Shown: positions 36,673-64,000 of the stretch, in pieces
Layout: the number at the start of each line of letters is the position of its first letter
Numbering within the stretch: the first letter of the stretch is position 1
Assembly: GCF_014805685.1 (NCBI RefSeq)
Contig: NC_060885.1
Location: 29,758,632-29,822,631 of the forward strand
Length of the DNA: 64,000 nucleotides
Origin: Silurus meridionalis
Taxonomy: Eukaryota; Chordata; Actinopteri; Siluriformes; Siluridae
Direction: 5' to 3'
Made by a program: the position numbers and the translations under genes
The notes under the pieces: model-generated
What the model was told of the DNA's origin: nothing
Database searches by the model: none
The model's input: the letters and a program-made list of their open reading frames with translations, nothing else

Positions 36673-38176
36673 CTTGCTTTCTGTCCTCACGTTGAAAAAA
36701 AATAAAAATGACAGTTCACTTTATTCACAGCACATTTCCTTGTCAGTTTCACATATGTTTGTTTTATACACACTCCATATGCGATGTAAATGCTCACTTA
36801 CAGTTACGTTTACCAGCTGCGACGCAAAACTCTTTATTGACCTACACTGCTCTTGAAATCGCTCGGCATCAAAAACAAATCGATAAACACAAAATAATTT
36901 GAGATTCCACGGCAGGTTCATTGTGCAGGACTTCGTTTCAGATGCATGAGCAGTTACATTAAACACACCACTGCACTGCTGAATTCTCAGCTCTGATTTC
37001 TCAGACGTTGCTGATTCGTTGTCCATATCAGCAGCAGTGGCAGTAGATCCAGGTTTATACTTATGCACTAATTCTAAAGTAACATCAACGAAATATGACT
37101 ATAAGGTTTCACTATACAAACAATTATGGAAGGTGCCGTATCTTTATTAAATTTGAGGTTAAATATAAACAGGATGAACGTCGATGTGTTTAGATGTTTA
37201 GGTGTTCACAATGTGTACAGCAATGATTTCAATATTTCGGCATATGACTTTACCACTGAATCCGCTATATATGATATATGACGAGTTTATATAGAAGCCT
37301 CTGCTCAAAAATTGACCAACAATCTAAAAAAAAGTTCAGTAGTGAATATTGATGGTTTATTGACCTTTTTTATACATGAACTGTATGTCCTTTTTTAACA
37401 GCTCTCAATTTATTATAAATGACGATCGAATTTAGAATTGTTGTTTCGAAACTGTTTTGGTCACAATATCCCTACAGGTGACAGTCCTCATTATTTAGTG
37501 TTCATAGCATAGACAAATTGGTGGCTTTGTTCAGTCTAAACTGGATAGAACTTAACCAATTATTGATCCAATCCATGACCCTGAATTATGAATATGTGGT
37601 GCTAAGGGAAGAGCTGCATTCACATTAAGGATGTATTGCATATAGACAAATGTCACCTGTGGATATGATATTGCTGTTATAAAATAATAATCAACTTGCT
37701 GATGGAAATAGAAACACAGCTTCACATACAGTCTCAAGACAGCATGAGAAGTCAGAGATTATTTATCAGTAACAGTAACAAGTGTTTCATTTTTTACTTA
37801 ACATAGATATCATGAGACTATAATGTAAATGGGGTATCATTTCCTTTTCTTAAAAGCTCAATGTAAAGACAAATATTTTCCCGTAAATAACGATATTCTG
37901 AATGTTTTGTTTTACAGACATGTTACATAAATTGTAACAGCAATGGAAACCCACAGCCCACTTTAGCCCTATAAAACAGAAAAAATACTCGAGCTCCTTT
38001 CACCGCTGTAAGTGCAAAACAAGCTTTTATTTCCACCCTCTGCCATCATTTCTGCCCCATTACATCCCAGTTTTCCAAACACCCTCATCAATTCAGCAAC
38101 ACACACATGGACACACACACAGCCATGTTTACTCTGCATGGGACGTAATCAAAGCTGTTAAAGTCAATCAACAGCG

Positions 38177-38179
<3 letters not shown>

Positions 38180-38230
<51 letters not shown>
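38180..38230. repeat. (CA)n microsatellite
   Basis: About 25 CA units. Confidence 0.97.
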
Positions 38231-38234
<4 letters not shown>

Positions 38235-38438
38235 AACACATACTTTTCTCCCTCATCTCCTCATCCCTCTTTCATTTCATAGACGTTTTCTTCAGGAAAC
38301 CACCGGCTAATTATTAGCACAGAGCATCAGCAGGGCGGTAGTACAGCAAGTCTGTTTACACAGTAATTAGTCTCTGGGGCTAATCTGAATCTGACCCCTT
38401 TTACCTCAATGTGATGACACAGAGCAAGGAATGGATTT

Positions 38439-38441
<3 letters not shown>

Positions 38442-38479
<38 letters not shown>
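38442..38479. repeat. (GT)n microsatellite
   Basis: About 19 GT units. Confidence 0.96.
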
Positions 38480-38481
<2 letters not shown>

Positions 38482-38795
38482 CTTTATACCAGCATGGATA
38501 TTCCTGTTTTGTTGCTAACTTTACTGTACTCCTAAGTACAGTAGGTAATTTAGTCAATGCTTCTTATGCTAGCTGTAGCCATATCCTCAATTTCAAAAAG
38601 GGAAAACTTGTGGTTTTATTTATTTATATTTTTTGCAGGTTCAGAGGGTGATATTTTCAGTCAAACCACGTCAGATATTCATATGTTTATAGGGACATTT
38701 GGTCACATACACACTCAGAGCAGACTCTTAAAATGTCTGGTATAGCATTTGCTGTCTATCAGCATCCTGGCAAGTCAGCTAATTTGCTGTTTAGT

Positions 38796-38798
<3 letters not shown>

Positions 38799-38838
<40 letters not shown>
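38799..38838. repeat. (CA)n microsatellite
   Basis: About 20 CA units. Confidence 0.96.
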
Positions 38839-38841
<3 letters not shown>

Positions 38842-39637
38842 TATTAGATTCTTATAATGACTGCACCTCAATCAAACCCTTGACCCTAATACTATCTAAC
38901 ATAACAGGGTGGAATAAAGCTGCCGTTCGCTTTTCATTTCACTCTGCGTTTTCTCATTACCCCTCAGGTTAATCTTTTTTCTTCATTGAGATTTGATCCC
39001 AGAATCACAACAGTAACATCTCCATCAAACTGGATGACAAGGACAGATAAAAGGTTTTATGGCTAACACGGTCCGTCTTTCATTCCGTGCATTAGTGTAA
39101 CGCTAGCCCTGCCTTGCAATATAATCCGTGCAGTGTTATTTCGGTTCTGCGCAACGGGAGACAAGGTCATTATTCAGACACATTCTCACTATAATTGAAA
39201 ATTAGAGATGGAGGAGGGAGGAAACAGGTGACGCTAATCGATTTGAGGCTGTGTCAGAAACTGGAGCTGCTGCGCAGGGGTTCTGATTGCAGCGATGTGA
39301 GCAGATGGCCTCGTCCGTTCGTCTGTTTGTGTCATACATGCCATCCTCCGTCAATAGGTAGGCCGCTTACTGTGTGTGTGTATGTATATATACATACAGC
39401 AGTGAAGATCTTAATTAGATTTATGAATTAGTATAAAAAAAGATGTATTTTAAATGCAAAGTAAGCAAAAATTGTTAATACAATTAACTGTATTAGAGTT
39501 AGGATAGTTTTACTTTTGATTTTTAAATCTTACAAATGTTTTAAGTTCTATGCATATTTTTTGTGTTTTTGGTGTTTCAAAACCCAGTTTTAGCATGTCT
39601 GGTTCCACCCTCCACTCGCTCGTCCAGGCACCCTCTG

Positions 39638-39638
<1 letters not shown>

Positions 39639-39697
<59 letters not shown>
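39639..39697. repeat. (CA)n microsatellite
   Basis: About 29 CA units. Confidence 0.97.
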
Positions 39698-39700
<3 letters not shown>

Positions 39701-41071
39701 TATTAACACAAATTCACTTTAACAGCAATAATTTTATTAACGCGCGATTAGTGCAGCGGACACTTCTGTTTGACCAGTTTGAATCACTAAACATTTGTTT
39801 TACTGAGTCGCCATGTCTCAAATCAGGCACCAAAATCCGCCATAATGCAAACATCCGGCAATTAAAACCGTCCGTTTGGAAACAAGTTCCGTTTGGTCCC
39901 CTGGTGATTTACGTAAATTAATTAATAATTAATAATTACTTTAAAACATTTACTTAAAAACACATTTTGTCTTCATGCTCTAGGTTGAGTTTGGTTTTGC
40001 TAATAATAAACATACATTTGCATAAAGCATCCATATTTGGCCACGCCCATGTTGATTACAGTATTAAACGCTTGAAAAGTATTAATTTAAGGTACATTTA
40101 GAAGGTATAGAAATGTGCGATTAATCACACGTTAATCACAAGTTAACTCACGACAATCGTGAGATAAATGTTTTTGACACTTTATAGTTTATATATTACA
40201 GTCATGTAATTGCTGTTTTTGCAAAATGATGTACTGTAATTTGTTAAATTATTAATTATTTATTATTATTAATACTACCCCATACTGATCACCAATGGCT
40301 AGGCAATTTCTCGACTTATGATATTTTCAAGTTACGATGATATCGTAATACAGGACTACCTGTATTTTAAAATGATTATTACTATTTGTTTATTTATATA
40401 TAGTTAAATCACTCATGATAAATACGTGTTGGTCATCTGTTCCTGCTGTTCAACACTCATTACATTTCCTACATGAAATACATAGAAATCTCTTACTAGC
40501 TAGCTTATGTGCAGTACATAGTGTATAGACGCTTAGTTTGTTCCCATAACACACGTTCAGACATTTGCTCTAGACACACACTAGGCATTAAGATGTAAGA
40601 AAAAGTTTAGTGAATAAAATTTGAAGAAGTTTTTATAACCTTTGCCAATGCAAGAGTGGTCTGTAGGTGGATCTGTGTGTTACCAGCACAATTTCCACTC
40701 TTGAGACACACAACCACTCCCTGAAATGTTTTCTTCAGTCAATGTACGCATGATACGGGGGTTAGAGACAGAGCCATCTGTTTACGCTCAAACACACACA
40801 CACACAAATAGTGAAACACAAGCCCACACAGGATTTAGGTATGACTCTCACACTTTGTGAAAAGGTAGACAGCTGCGTATACAGTGCGATGCACACATAC
40901 ACACATTTGTGCACATATCACTCAGGTAACACACACACGCACACAAACACACACACCTCTCTTGCATACCTGCACACTTGATGCCCTCAGCATATGTTCA
41001 GTCTGTTAGGTGTAGGTGTGGGAATGTTTGCCACTTTGCTAGGAATTTGCAAGGCTTTTTCTACATTGCAG

Positions 41072-41072
<1 letters not shown>

Positions 41073-41113
<41 letters not shown>
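41073..41113. repeat. (GT)n microsatellite
   Basis: About 20 GT units. Confidence 0.96.
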
Positions 41114-41115
<2 letters not shown>

Positions 41116-41717
41116 TTGGGAGTGTATCGTTTTACTGTCCAGCAGAAGCATCAGAAGGGATGTGGTCGTTTGCTCTTACAGCAGCTAATCAAATGTGCAA
41201 AAGGTCAAGATGTAAAATGAATGCAATTGACTGAGAAGAATAATAGGGTTTCAATAATGTTTGTGTTAATTAACATATAAGATGAAACACTTATACTACA
41301 TTTAAGATGTAAAAAATGCATATTTGCTGTTCTACTGTTACCTCCATAAGAAATGTATGTGCATGTATCAAAACTTCCTATTTCCATTTGTGGGAATTTA
41401 TTCTGAAAATGTTTTAATGCATTAAAATAGTGACGGAAACAGCAATTCTTTGCAATATATGCAATATATAACTATATGTATATAATATTATTCTTACATA
41501 ACAGAATGTTCCAGAATTGTACATACAGTAATCCACCCTAAAAATGCTATTTTATGTATACAGTACTGTACTGTATTTACATTTTACTTCATTTTATAAA
41601 TAATAATTATATTTGTATTAATCAATTCCATTATTTCTACATACATTTCAAACAAACTAGTTATGTGGCAAATGCAATAAACCTGGGGTGCGGGATTCGG
41701 ACCTAGAAGAACAAAGA

Positions 41718-42180
41718 AGTGCACAAAGAAGATGAAGATATGCATTATATTGGTTGGAGTGGAAGATATTAAGTGGCTTGCTGTAGAGCTCAGACCTCAA
41801 CCCTATTGAACATCTTTGGGATGAATGTCAAGTCAAGTCAAGTTTATTTCTATAGCGCTTTTCACAACAGACATTGTCTCAAAGCAGCTTTACAGAATTT
41901 AACAGCTAAGGTGAATGATGTGTATTTATCCCTGATGAGCAGCCGTGGCAACTGTGGCAAGGAAAAAACTCCCTTAGATGTTATGAGGAAGAAACCTTGA
42001 GAGGTACCAGACCTAAAAGGGGAGTTTATCCTCATTTGGGTGACATCAAGAGTGTTATTATAAAAATGCTGACTGCACCTCAGGACTCCTCACCTCACCT
42101 ATATCACTACCTGACTTTACTAACGCCCTTGTGGCTGAATGAGCACAATTCTCCACATACACCATATAGTGTAGTGTATA
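41718..42180 (+). mobile_element. Tc1-like family A, copy 12, split by a nested insertion
   Basis: Left piece 41718-41826 (GTGCACAAAGAAG, GGTTGGAGTGGAAGAT, CTCAACCCTATTGAACATCTTTGGGATGAA) and right piece 42064-42180 (AATGCTGACTGCACCTCAGGACTCC, CTGACTTTACTAACGCCCTTGTGGCTGAATG) are contiguous in other copies. The 237 bases between them are family B. Confidence 0.85.
41827..42063 (+). repeat. family B dispersed repeat nested in family A
   Basis: TCAAGTCAAGTCAAGTTTATTTCTATAGCGC..., then AAGGAAAAAACTCCCTTAGATGTTATGAGGAAGAAACCTTGAGAGG and CTCATTTGGGTGACATCAAGAGTG. It is nearly identical to 21327-21560, so both are young relative to the family A host copy. Confidence 0.85.
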
Positions 42181-43027
42181 GACATATTTGTCCAAGTGCA
42201 TCTGAAGGTCTATGCATTCTCATCAGTGTCAGGCTTTAATTTGACCAGATTCACAACATTGAAGAAGTCATGTTGCTCTGAAAGTTTTTTGCAAAAGTTT
42301 ATTAGGTAGAGGTTAGCAAACTTCCATGAATGGCTTAGAATGATATCCATTCACTTCAGTATTATCCATTTCTTGGTAAATTACATTTTGTATTTTACTA
42401 ATTTGCTATCCATTTTCATACAATATTCAATCCAAACATTTGCTGAGCAATTGAATATAAAATGTCTCAGGACTAAGATTTGCACGCACTACTTAGGAGA
42501 TGATGTTTCTGCTGGGTGAAGCCTCAAATCCCTGCAAATAAAACAGTTAAAGTTATTAATCCCTTAGTTTGCAACAATAGAAAAAACAACATTAAGCTCT
42601 GTTTAATAACGGAACCAAACAATAGCTACATTTAAATGCAGACTAATACAGTAATCCATGACTAATCCAACTGATCCGTCTATCGGAATAAATAAAATAT
42701 TCATGTTCACGCCTTAATCGGAACCTAGTGGACTTAATGAAGCCTATTTGAATAAATGTTCAATTTATGAATAATCTGCATGTAAAACTTTAAATCAGAT
42801 TGTTTACCACTGGAACTGTCGCATATTTTTTTTTACAATTGCTGCACATTGCATAAGGTATAGTCTGCTATTGCATCACGCACTCTAAATTGAGAGATTA
42901 ATTCAAATAAATAAATAAACAAAGAGGATTTAATAAAAATGCAACTTAATTTGTTGGAATGAGACCAAAACTTCGGCAAACCGTTTTCACCAAAATGTCA
43001 GAAATCGCTTCTATAATATACACAATT
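42181..43027. other. non-coding, nothing recognised
   Basis: AT-rich unique intronic sequence without exon, repeat array or RNA gene. Confidence 0.45.
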
Positions 43028-43514
43028 TACACTCTATTGACAAAAGTATTGGGACACCTGAATTTTCCAGCCATATGTGGAGGCCTATTGTACAGGATGT
43101 CTTTGGATGCAGTAGCATTAAAATATAATCTTCACTTGAACTAGGAGACCCAAACTGTTCAAGCATAACAGTGTACCTGTGCGTAAAGCACATGGGTTGG
43201 AGTGGAAGATCTTGAGTGACCTGCTATAGAGCAGAGCATATTGTTGATCTTCACCCTATTGAACTGGATGAATGTCAACACTTAATGCACCCCCAGCCAT
43301 CCTTACACTACATCAGTACCTGACTTTACTAACACCCTTCTGGCTGAATGAAATCTCACAAATCTCCACAGGCACACTCCAGAATTTGGTGGAACATCTT
43401 CCCAGAAGAGTGGAGGTTACTATAACAGCAAATAGGGAATAAATGTTGACTGGAATGTTTAAAAAGTACATGCTAATCCTATGGTCAGGTGTCCAAATGT
43501 TGTTGCCCACTTAT
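43028..43514 (+). mobile_element. Tc1-like family A, copy 13, near full length
   Basis: TACACTCTATTGACAAAAGTATTGGGACACCTGAATTTTCCAGCCATATG at the left, GGTTGGAGTGGAAGATCTTGAGTGACCTGC and CATCTTCCCAGAAGAGTGGAGGTTACTATAACAGC in the middle, and TGGTCAGGTGTCCAAATG at the right. Confidence 0.87.
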
Positions 43515-44159
43515 TATTAGATCTTATTATAGACTCTAAAATATCATGATTAGGATGGCTTGTGTTTAAAGGGATTTAAGGGGATTTGAGACCACAAAAG
43601 TTGAAAACACTAAATGATAGTGGGGATTTTATTGTAAATAATTGTATGGTTTTGTTGAATGAACGTTATGATGTAAAACAAAACTGTATTTGGTTTCGGT
43701 TTAATGAGAGGTGTCCATCATCTTTAATCCCAATGTACATCTGGGATTAAGTGTGTTATATAAAATAAACAAAGGAATGACAAGGAATCTTTACAATTAG
43801 TCAAAGGAATGTGCACAAGTTCAATCATACCACTAGTACTTGCTCTTAACATCTGGCTTCATGAAGAATGAAAGGATTTTGGGTGTCATACGGTTTATAA
43901 TGACAGATCTTGAACCAGCTAGAACCAGTTCTGTCATCCGTTAATTGGGCCTGAAACAACTATACAAACAAGCACATCTTTTCTTGCCAGCTGTGATGCT
44001 GAAAATGCACATGGCCCATCGACCAGCTCTTTTAGACACTCTATCTAGTGCTTATTGGCCCTGAAGTGGCACAGAAAACATACACACACATTCACTCATA
44101 CACATGCTTCTGCAGCACACACACACACATTTCCACTCTCCAGCAATCCTGCTCTCTCC

Positions 44160-44300
44160 ACTTTTTTAATTGGCCCTTATTAAAAGCCAAACTGCTGCTG
44201 TTGCGCCACTTTTCTGAAAAGTCTCCAGGAATGGTAATTAATGGCGGCATCTGTAAGAAACCGGGCAATTAGCGGAAGCTGACAGGCGAGGCGAGAAAAG
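44160..44300. promoter_or_regulatory. candidate conserved non-coding element
   Basis: A repeat-free block with TTTTTTAATTGGCCCTTATTAAAAG, GGAATGGTAATTAATGGCGGC, GGGCAATTAGCGG and GCTGACAGGCG. Four TAATT-type homeodomain cores and a MEIS-like TGACAG lie within 110 bases, about 1 kb upstream of an exon. Inferred only. Confidence 0.3.
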
Positions 44301-44516
44301 AGAGAGTGTGTGTACGCGTGTGGGGCAGCTTTGATGACTCTGCTTTTTTTGTCCGAGGACCGTTTGTTTAGCCTGCAGGGCTCTAAATGGATGGTTCTCT
44401 TTGACTTAACGTTACAAAAAAGCTAAGGTTATAGTTTACAGGATTTCTGTCACCCATATTGACAGAACTGTAGTAAAGATTGGTCATGTATATGGTAGTA
44501 TATGAAAATTAGATGT

Positions 44517-44520
<4 letters not shown>

Positions 44521-44561
<41 letters not shown>
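44521..44561. repeat. (GA)n microsatellite
   Basis: About 20 GA units. Confidence 0.97.
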
Positions 44562-44563
<2 letters not shown>

Positions 44564-45302
44564 TTCCAAGCAACCTTAAATGCGCAACATAAAGTGTATG
44601 CCTCAATAGTTTATTATTTAATGTGGGATCCAGAATCTCCCATTTTGACTAAATCCTCCTGGGCATCCAGTACAATATGCAAGTTACAGATATTTATAAC
44701 AATTTATATATAAGGAAAAGGGATGCTTGAAGAATTCAGTATCTTTCTGTCTTTCTTGCTGTCCGAATCACCACCAGGTTCATGCAGGACAAATGACTCA
44801 TAGGTTTTCACCCATGTTACAACCAAGACCTGAATTTGATTTGATTTATTCATTTCATGAATACACACAAAATAGCCCAGAAAACACAACCCCTACGATG
44901 AAGCATGGTGGTGGGAGCATCAGATTGAGCAATACTGTTAAACGGACTAATTCCCTCTTTATCACTGATTCACATGTTCTGGTTGTGCCAGATTTGAATA
45001 ATAAATTTAATAATATCTGTGGGATATTAAAGTTTTAAAATAAAACACAAAAAAACTTGACTGATGCTTTTTCAGAACTTCAGATTGAAATGATTTGCTT
45101 CTTGGTCCTCATGATTGAAAGCTTTTTTTTTTTTTTTGACATACCTCTGGTGTGAATTTATAAACTTTTATTTGAACAAGAAAGTAATAAAAAAAAACTT
45201 CCACAAACACATTGGGGTGAATTTGCCTTAAGAGAGTTATTGTCGATTTATTATAATAAACACCAACATGTCATCCTTTTTCTGTTCTTTTTTCTTCTAA
45301 AG

Positions 45303-61405
<16,103 letters not shown>

Positions 61406-62747
61406 CCACCTGGCCAATGCAACACATGGACGCTCATACTTTGTATAAAAAAAAAAAAAAGATCTCTGATATATGTTCCAGGTCTACCTGTTGTAATCAC
61501 CTTTTCTCACTGTCACACCTCTGTATTTTTTTTTACAGCTTTCAGTTTTTTGAGCTTTGGCTTCTGCGAAAGTGATTTCAGTGTAACTTGAGTTACCTGT
61601 TGGGATTTATTCTTTTTTTGTATCTGGAGATGAACAGTGAAAAATTTGAGATGAACCACATCCTGGTCTCTAGGGGTGAGAGGTCCTTTCGAACGGTGGG
61701 GAAGATGAGTGGCGGAAGCTGACTTAAACGTTTGACAAATGTTCTTTTGTGTATTTTGCGTGCGGTATGATATGCACTGACTCCTAACTGCCACACAAAA
61801 ACAACGGAGGCTTACTGGGAGGTTTTGTCAGTTTTAAGCCATTTCCACTTTACGCGTCACATAAACGCAAAGTGTCAGACATACGGAATAACAGAGGCAC
61901 ACAAACTCCAAGGAAGTTTTGGTTGCTGGGATTTCTGTTGTGAATGAATATTCCTATAAAACGGCTACTTTCATAGCTTTAATCTGATTTGAAGTTAATA
62001 AGACATCCCATATTTTGGAAGAGCATAACGATTCGTATCTGTATAGTATATATATTTTGAGATCCTACTTTGGGTCAGGAAGAATTACTGAGCACAGAGA
62101 GTCTAAAAGAGTGTGTGTGTGTGTTACAGTGCCTGGGTCAGTTCAACTGCACTGAGCAGAGTGCCTGCAGGTCTGTGAACATCACCAGGGTTGTATATGA
62201 TTTCCTTGAGCTCTTATATTCTCACTTATGAAGCATCACTGTAATTGTAACCATCAGTCCAAACTCATTGTTCTCAAAGTGCACATTCGAAATGCCTTTA
62301 CACTGTAGACCGTGCTTGGACCCCTTGCGTCCAGATGAAATAGTTATCTATATTATAGTGTTCTTTTCCTTTTTTTTTTTTTTTGTGTTGTAATTCCAAG
62401 CATCACAGAAGAAGGCTGCGTTATGGCTGTACGCTCAAATCAAATCTTGATCTCAATCAGTCCGAACTTTACCGTTTCCTTTGAAACGAACCAGAGCATG
62501 TGCAGCTTGAAAAGCCGTTGCACATTTGAAGCATTTATGACATGAAGTTTGGCTATAAAAAAAATGAAAAAAAAAAGAAAACACACAGAGCGCATTAATG
62601 CCTTGCTCTCTTTAGATACAGGGCATTCAGATCTTATTAAAAACCTTATTTACAAAAAAATTTGATTTGATATTGCAATGTCATATCCTACTGCATAAAG
62701 TCATAATGACTTGTTAAGACAGACAAATATATACACCACATAAAAGG

Positions 62748-62753
62748 AATAAA
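62748..62753 (+). terminator. candidate poly(A) signal AATAAA
   Basis: Canonical AATAAA about 1.35 kb after the gfra1 stop codon. No clear GT-rich downstream element follows within 40 bases, so it is a weaker candidate. Confidence 0.35.
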
Positions 62754-63402
62754 CTCCACCTATACTGACTGCTGCCCCAAAGTGTACTACAGAGATTTTC
62801 ACCGAACACTACACTGTTGTTTAATGGTGTAAAAAAGAAAGCGAAATGTAGAGAAAGGGGGGAAAAAAAACTCTTATTTTTATATCTTTTGCATTGTGTG
62901 TTTTCTTTATGAGAGAACTCTTGCCCATGCAAGAAACAGAGTTGTATGGGTTATAACTGTTGCAGTAAAACACATACAGGTGGCATTAGCAGCTCTAGGC
63001 GGGCATTTCAAGGGTAGATGCATTGCCTTGCTATGCAGTAAGGGCTACACTGAGTGTACACAACACAATGCTTCTGGATATCATTGTGCTTTTCTGACTA
63101 TTGGATTCATATTATGGCCTTCAGATCATCTGCACAATTCATTTCTCTGTCAACGGTGGGACATTTCCCACCAACTTCATTCTCATTCCAGATTATCAGT
63201 CACTTTTTTCATCTTCTGCCTCATTCCACTGATTTCTCGATATCTTTGTTTAAATTTAAACATTATTACTAAAGAATGTAAATACCAAGAAGTATTAAAA
63301 AGTACAAAAAGAGCCAGAACTGTTACTTTTGTCTTATACAATGAAATGCCTATAAGGGCAAACCGAGAATTTTTTCGCAAGCCTTTTAGAAAATGAAAAA
63401 TT

Positions 63403-63408
63403 AATAAA
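63403..63408 (+). terminator. candidate poly(A) signal AATAAA
   Basis: Canonical AATAAA about 2.0 kb after the gfra1 stop, inside an A-rich stretch. Use of this site would give a 3' UTR of about 2 kb. Confidence 0.35.
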
Positions 63409-64000
63409 ATACAAATTAAAAGTAATTGAGGGACTTAACAGTAAGCTTGAACATATCGGAATGGCATATATTTCCTATAACCGTTTATTTTGTATTTACA
63501 AATGAAGTACAACAGTTTGTGAATTCATTATTGTAGCAATTGGTTTCTGGCTATAAATAATTTGAAGGATTTTAATTTTTTTGCATGGTCACGTCATGTT
63601 ACTGCTTTTAACTCACACCACAAATGTTATGCTTGGTTTGAACTTAAATCAAAGTTTAATTTCCACTCCTGTCCACAGGATCTGTTACAGAAATGTACTG
63701 AAGATGCTTTTTTGAACAGTCATTGTACTGTTCTGCTACATTTATTTTTTCATTTTTTTAACATTGTTAAAGTAAAAGCCAATCATTTCTAAAAATGCTT
63801 GTACATGTTTATTTTATACAATTACATTTTTTTATTTTTTATTCTCTTGATAACTCCTAATTTGCATCTGTTGCCTTTTCGTGTTTTGGCATGAAATTTA
63901 CTAGTACTAAAGGGCTGGTTCCAGGAAAGTTCTTAAATATCATTATTTTAACATTGGGCTGACAAGGTTATTTGCTCACAGTTTTCATTCATGTTTCACA
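63409..64000. other. downstream sequence, nothing recognised
   Basis: AT-rich sequence after the last clear poly(A) hexamer. It may be more 3' UTR or intergenic DNA. No exon, repeat array or mobile element seen. Confidence 0.4.

Larger units (their letters stand above)
36672..41717. other. non-coding with several dinucleotide repeats
   Basis: No exon or transposon recognised. It holds five CA/GT arrays. Repeat-free, less AT-rich patches at 36780-37060 and 39060-39350 (for example ACAGGTGACGCTAATCGATTTGAGG) are possible conserved elements without proof. Confidence 0.45.
1..45302 (+). other. gfra1: large upstream intron of gfra1 (5' limit outside window)
   Basis: The exon at 45303 starts in phase 1, so another coding exon must lie upstream. 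I looked for the first cysteine-rich domain (motifs like KYRTLRQC, NCRC and IYWSMYQ) and for a signal peptide and saw neither. The 45 kb contains only repeats and non-coding DNA. GFRA1 is known for very long 5' introns, so a single intron is the simplest reading. A very small exon, such as the optional five-residue one of mammals, could have been missed. Confidence 0.7.
43515..45302. other. intron sequence upstream of the domain 2 exon
   Basis: Contains a (GA)n at 44521-44561, a candidate regulatory block at 44160-44300 and T-runs near 45121-45139. The last 40 bases are a strong polypyrimidine tract leading to the acceptor at 45302. Confidence 0.5.
61406..63408 (+). other. gfra1: gfra1 3' untranslated region (extent inferred)
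   Basis: Sequence after the stop codon is AT-rich, lacks long coding frames and carries no recognised transposon. It contains an A14 run at about 61447-61460, short T and A runs, and two AATAAA hexamers. The end is set at the last clear hexamer only as a working limit. Mammalian GFRA1 has a long 3' UTR, so the transcript could run past the window. Confidence 0.55.

Noticed and set aside
44895..44930. KHGGGSI-like peptide resembling a Tc1 transposase motif
   Set aside because: Only about seven residues match and neighbouring frames do not continue the family; too short to call.
1..45302. gfra1 first-domain or signal-peptide exons
   Set aside because: Searched by eye for the conserved cysteine motifs and found none; a very small exon cannot be excluded.
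61441..61465. A14 run shortly after the stop codon as the end of a processed transcript
   Set aside because: No poly(A) signal precedes it at the right distance, and the sequence beyond continues as plausible 3' UTR; introns are present upstream, so this is not a retrocopy.

Overview
This window is vertebrate genomic DNA, almost certainly from a ray-finned fish. Short exons with consensus splice sites are separated by kilobase introns. (CA)n, (TA)n and (GA)n microsatellites are dense, and there are many degraded Tc1/mariner-type DNA transposons plus a tRNA-Glu-derived SINE. The set of dispersed repeats suggests an otophysan such as a catfish, but that placement rests on memory of repeat families and is only tentative.

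One protein-coding gene is recognisable: the 3' two thirds of a GDNF family receptor alpha-1 gene (gfra1; a versus b paralogue not resolved) on the + strand. Six coding exons (45303-45654, 48161-48270, 51459-51593, 56620-56822, 59190-59234, 61262-61405) join in frame into 328 residues. They cover the second and third cysteine-rich GFRalpha domains, a variable linker and a hydrophobic C-terminal tail expected to direct GPI anchoring. The first visible exon begins inside a codon, so the signal peptide and first domain lie upstream. I found no first-domain exon in 1-45302, which I read as one very large intron, or most of one. The 3' UTR starts at 61406; candidate poly(A) signals lie at 62748 and 63403.

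The upstream 45 kb holds only repeats and unique non-coding DNA. It contains 13 copies of one short Tc1-like element (family A), one of two N-terminal-type Tc1 relics (family C), a broken Tc1 transposase pseudogene at 32.07-33.0 kb, all three recognised copies of family B with a fourth divergent one (17.8, 21.3, 27.5 and 41.8 kb), one SINE with perfect target-site duplications, and about 20 long simple repeats. Several GC-richer, low-repeat blocks (for example 4.83-5.32, 10.69-10.86, 15.48-15.62, 28.92-29.0 and 44.16-44.3 kb) look like conserved non-coding regulatory DNA, which cannot be confirmed without alignment.

The exon-bearing 16 kb (45.3-61.4 kb) holds six more family A copies, all antisense to the gene, two further SINEs with perfect duplications, a second family C relic and a long (TA)n(GA)n tract just upstream of the 110-bp exon. 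I see no CRISPR array, operon, prophage or new multi-gene system. The noteworthy items concern gene structure, transposon history and candidate cis-regulation.
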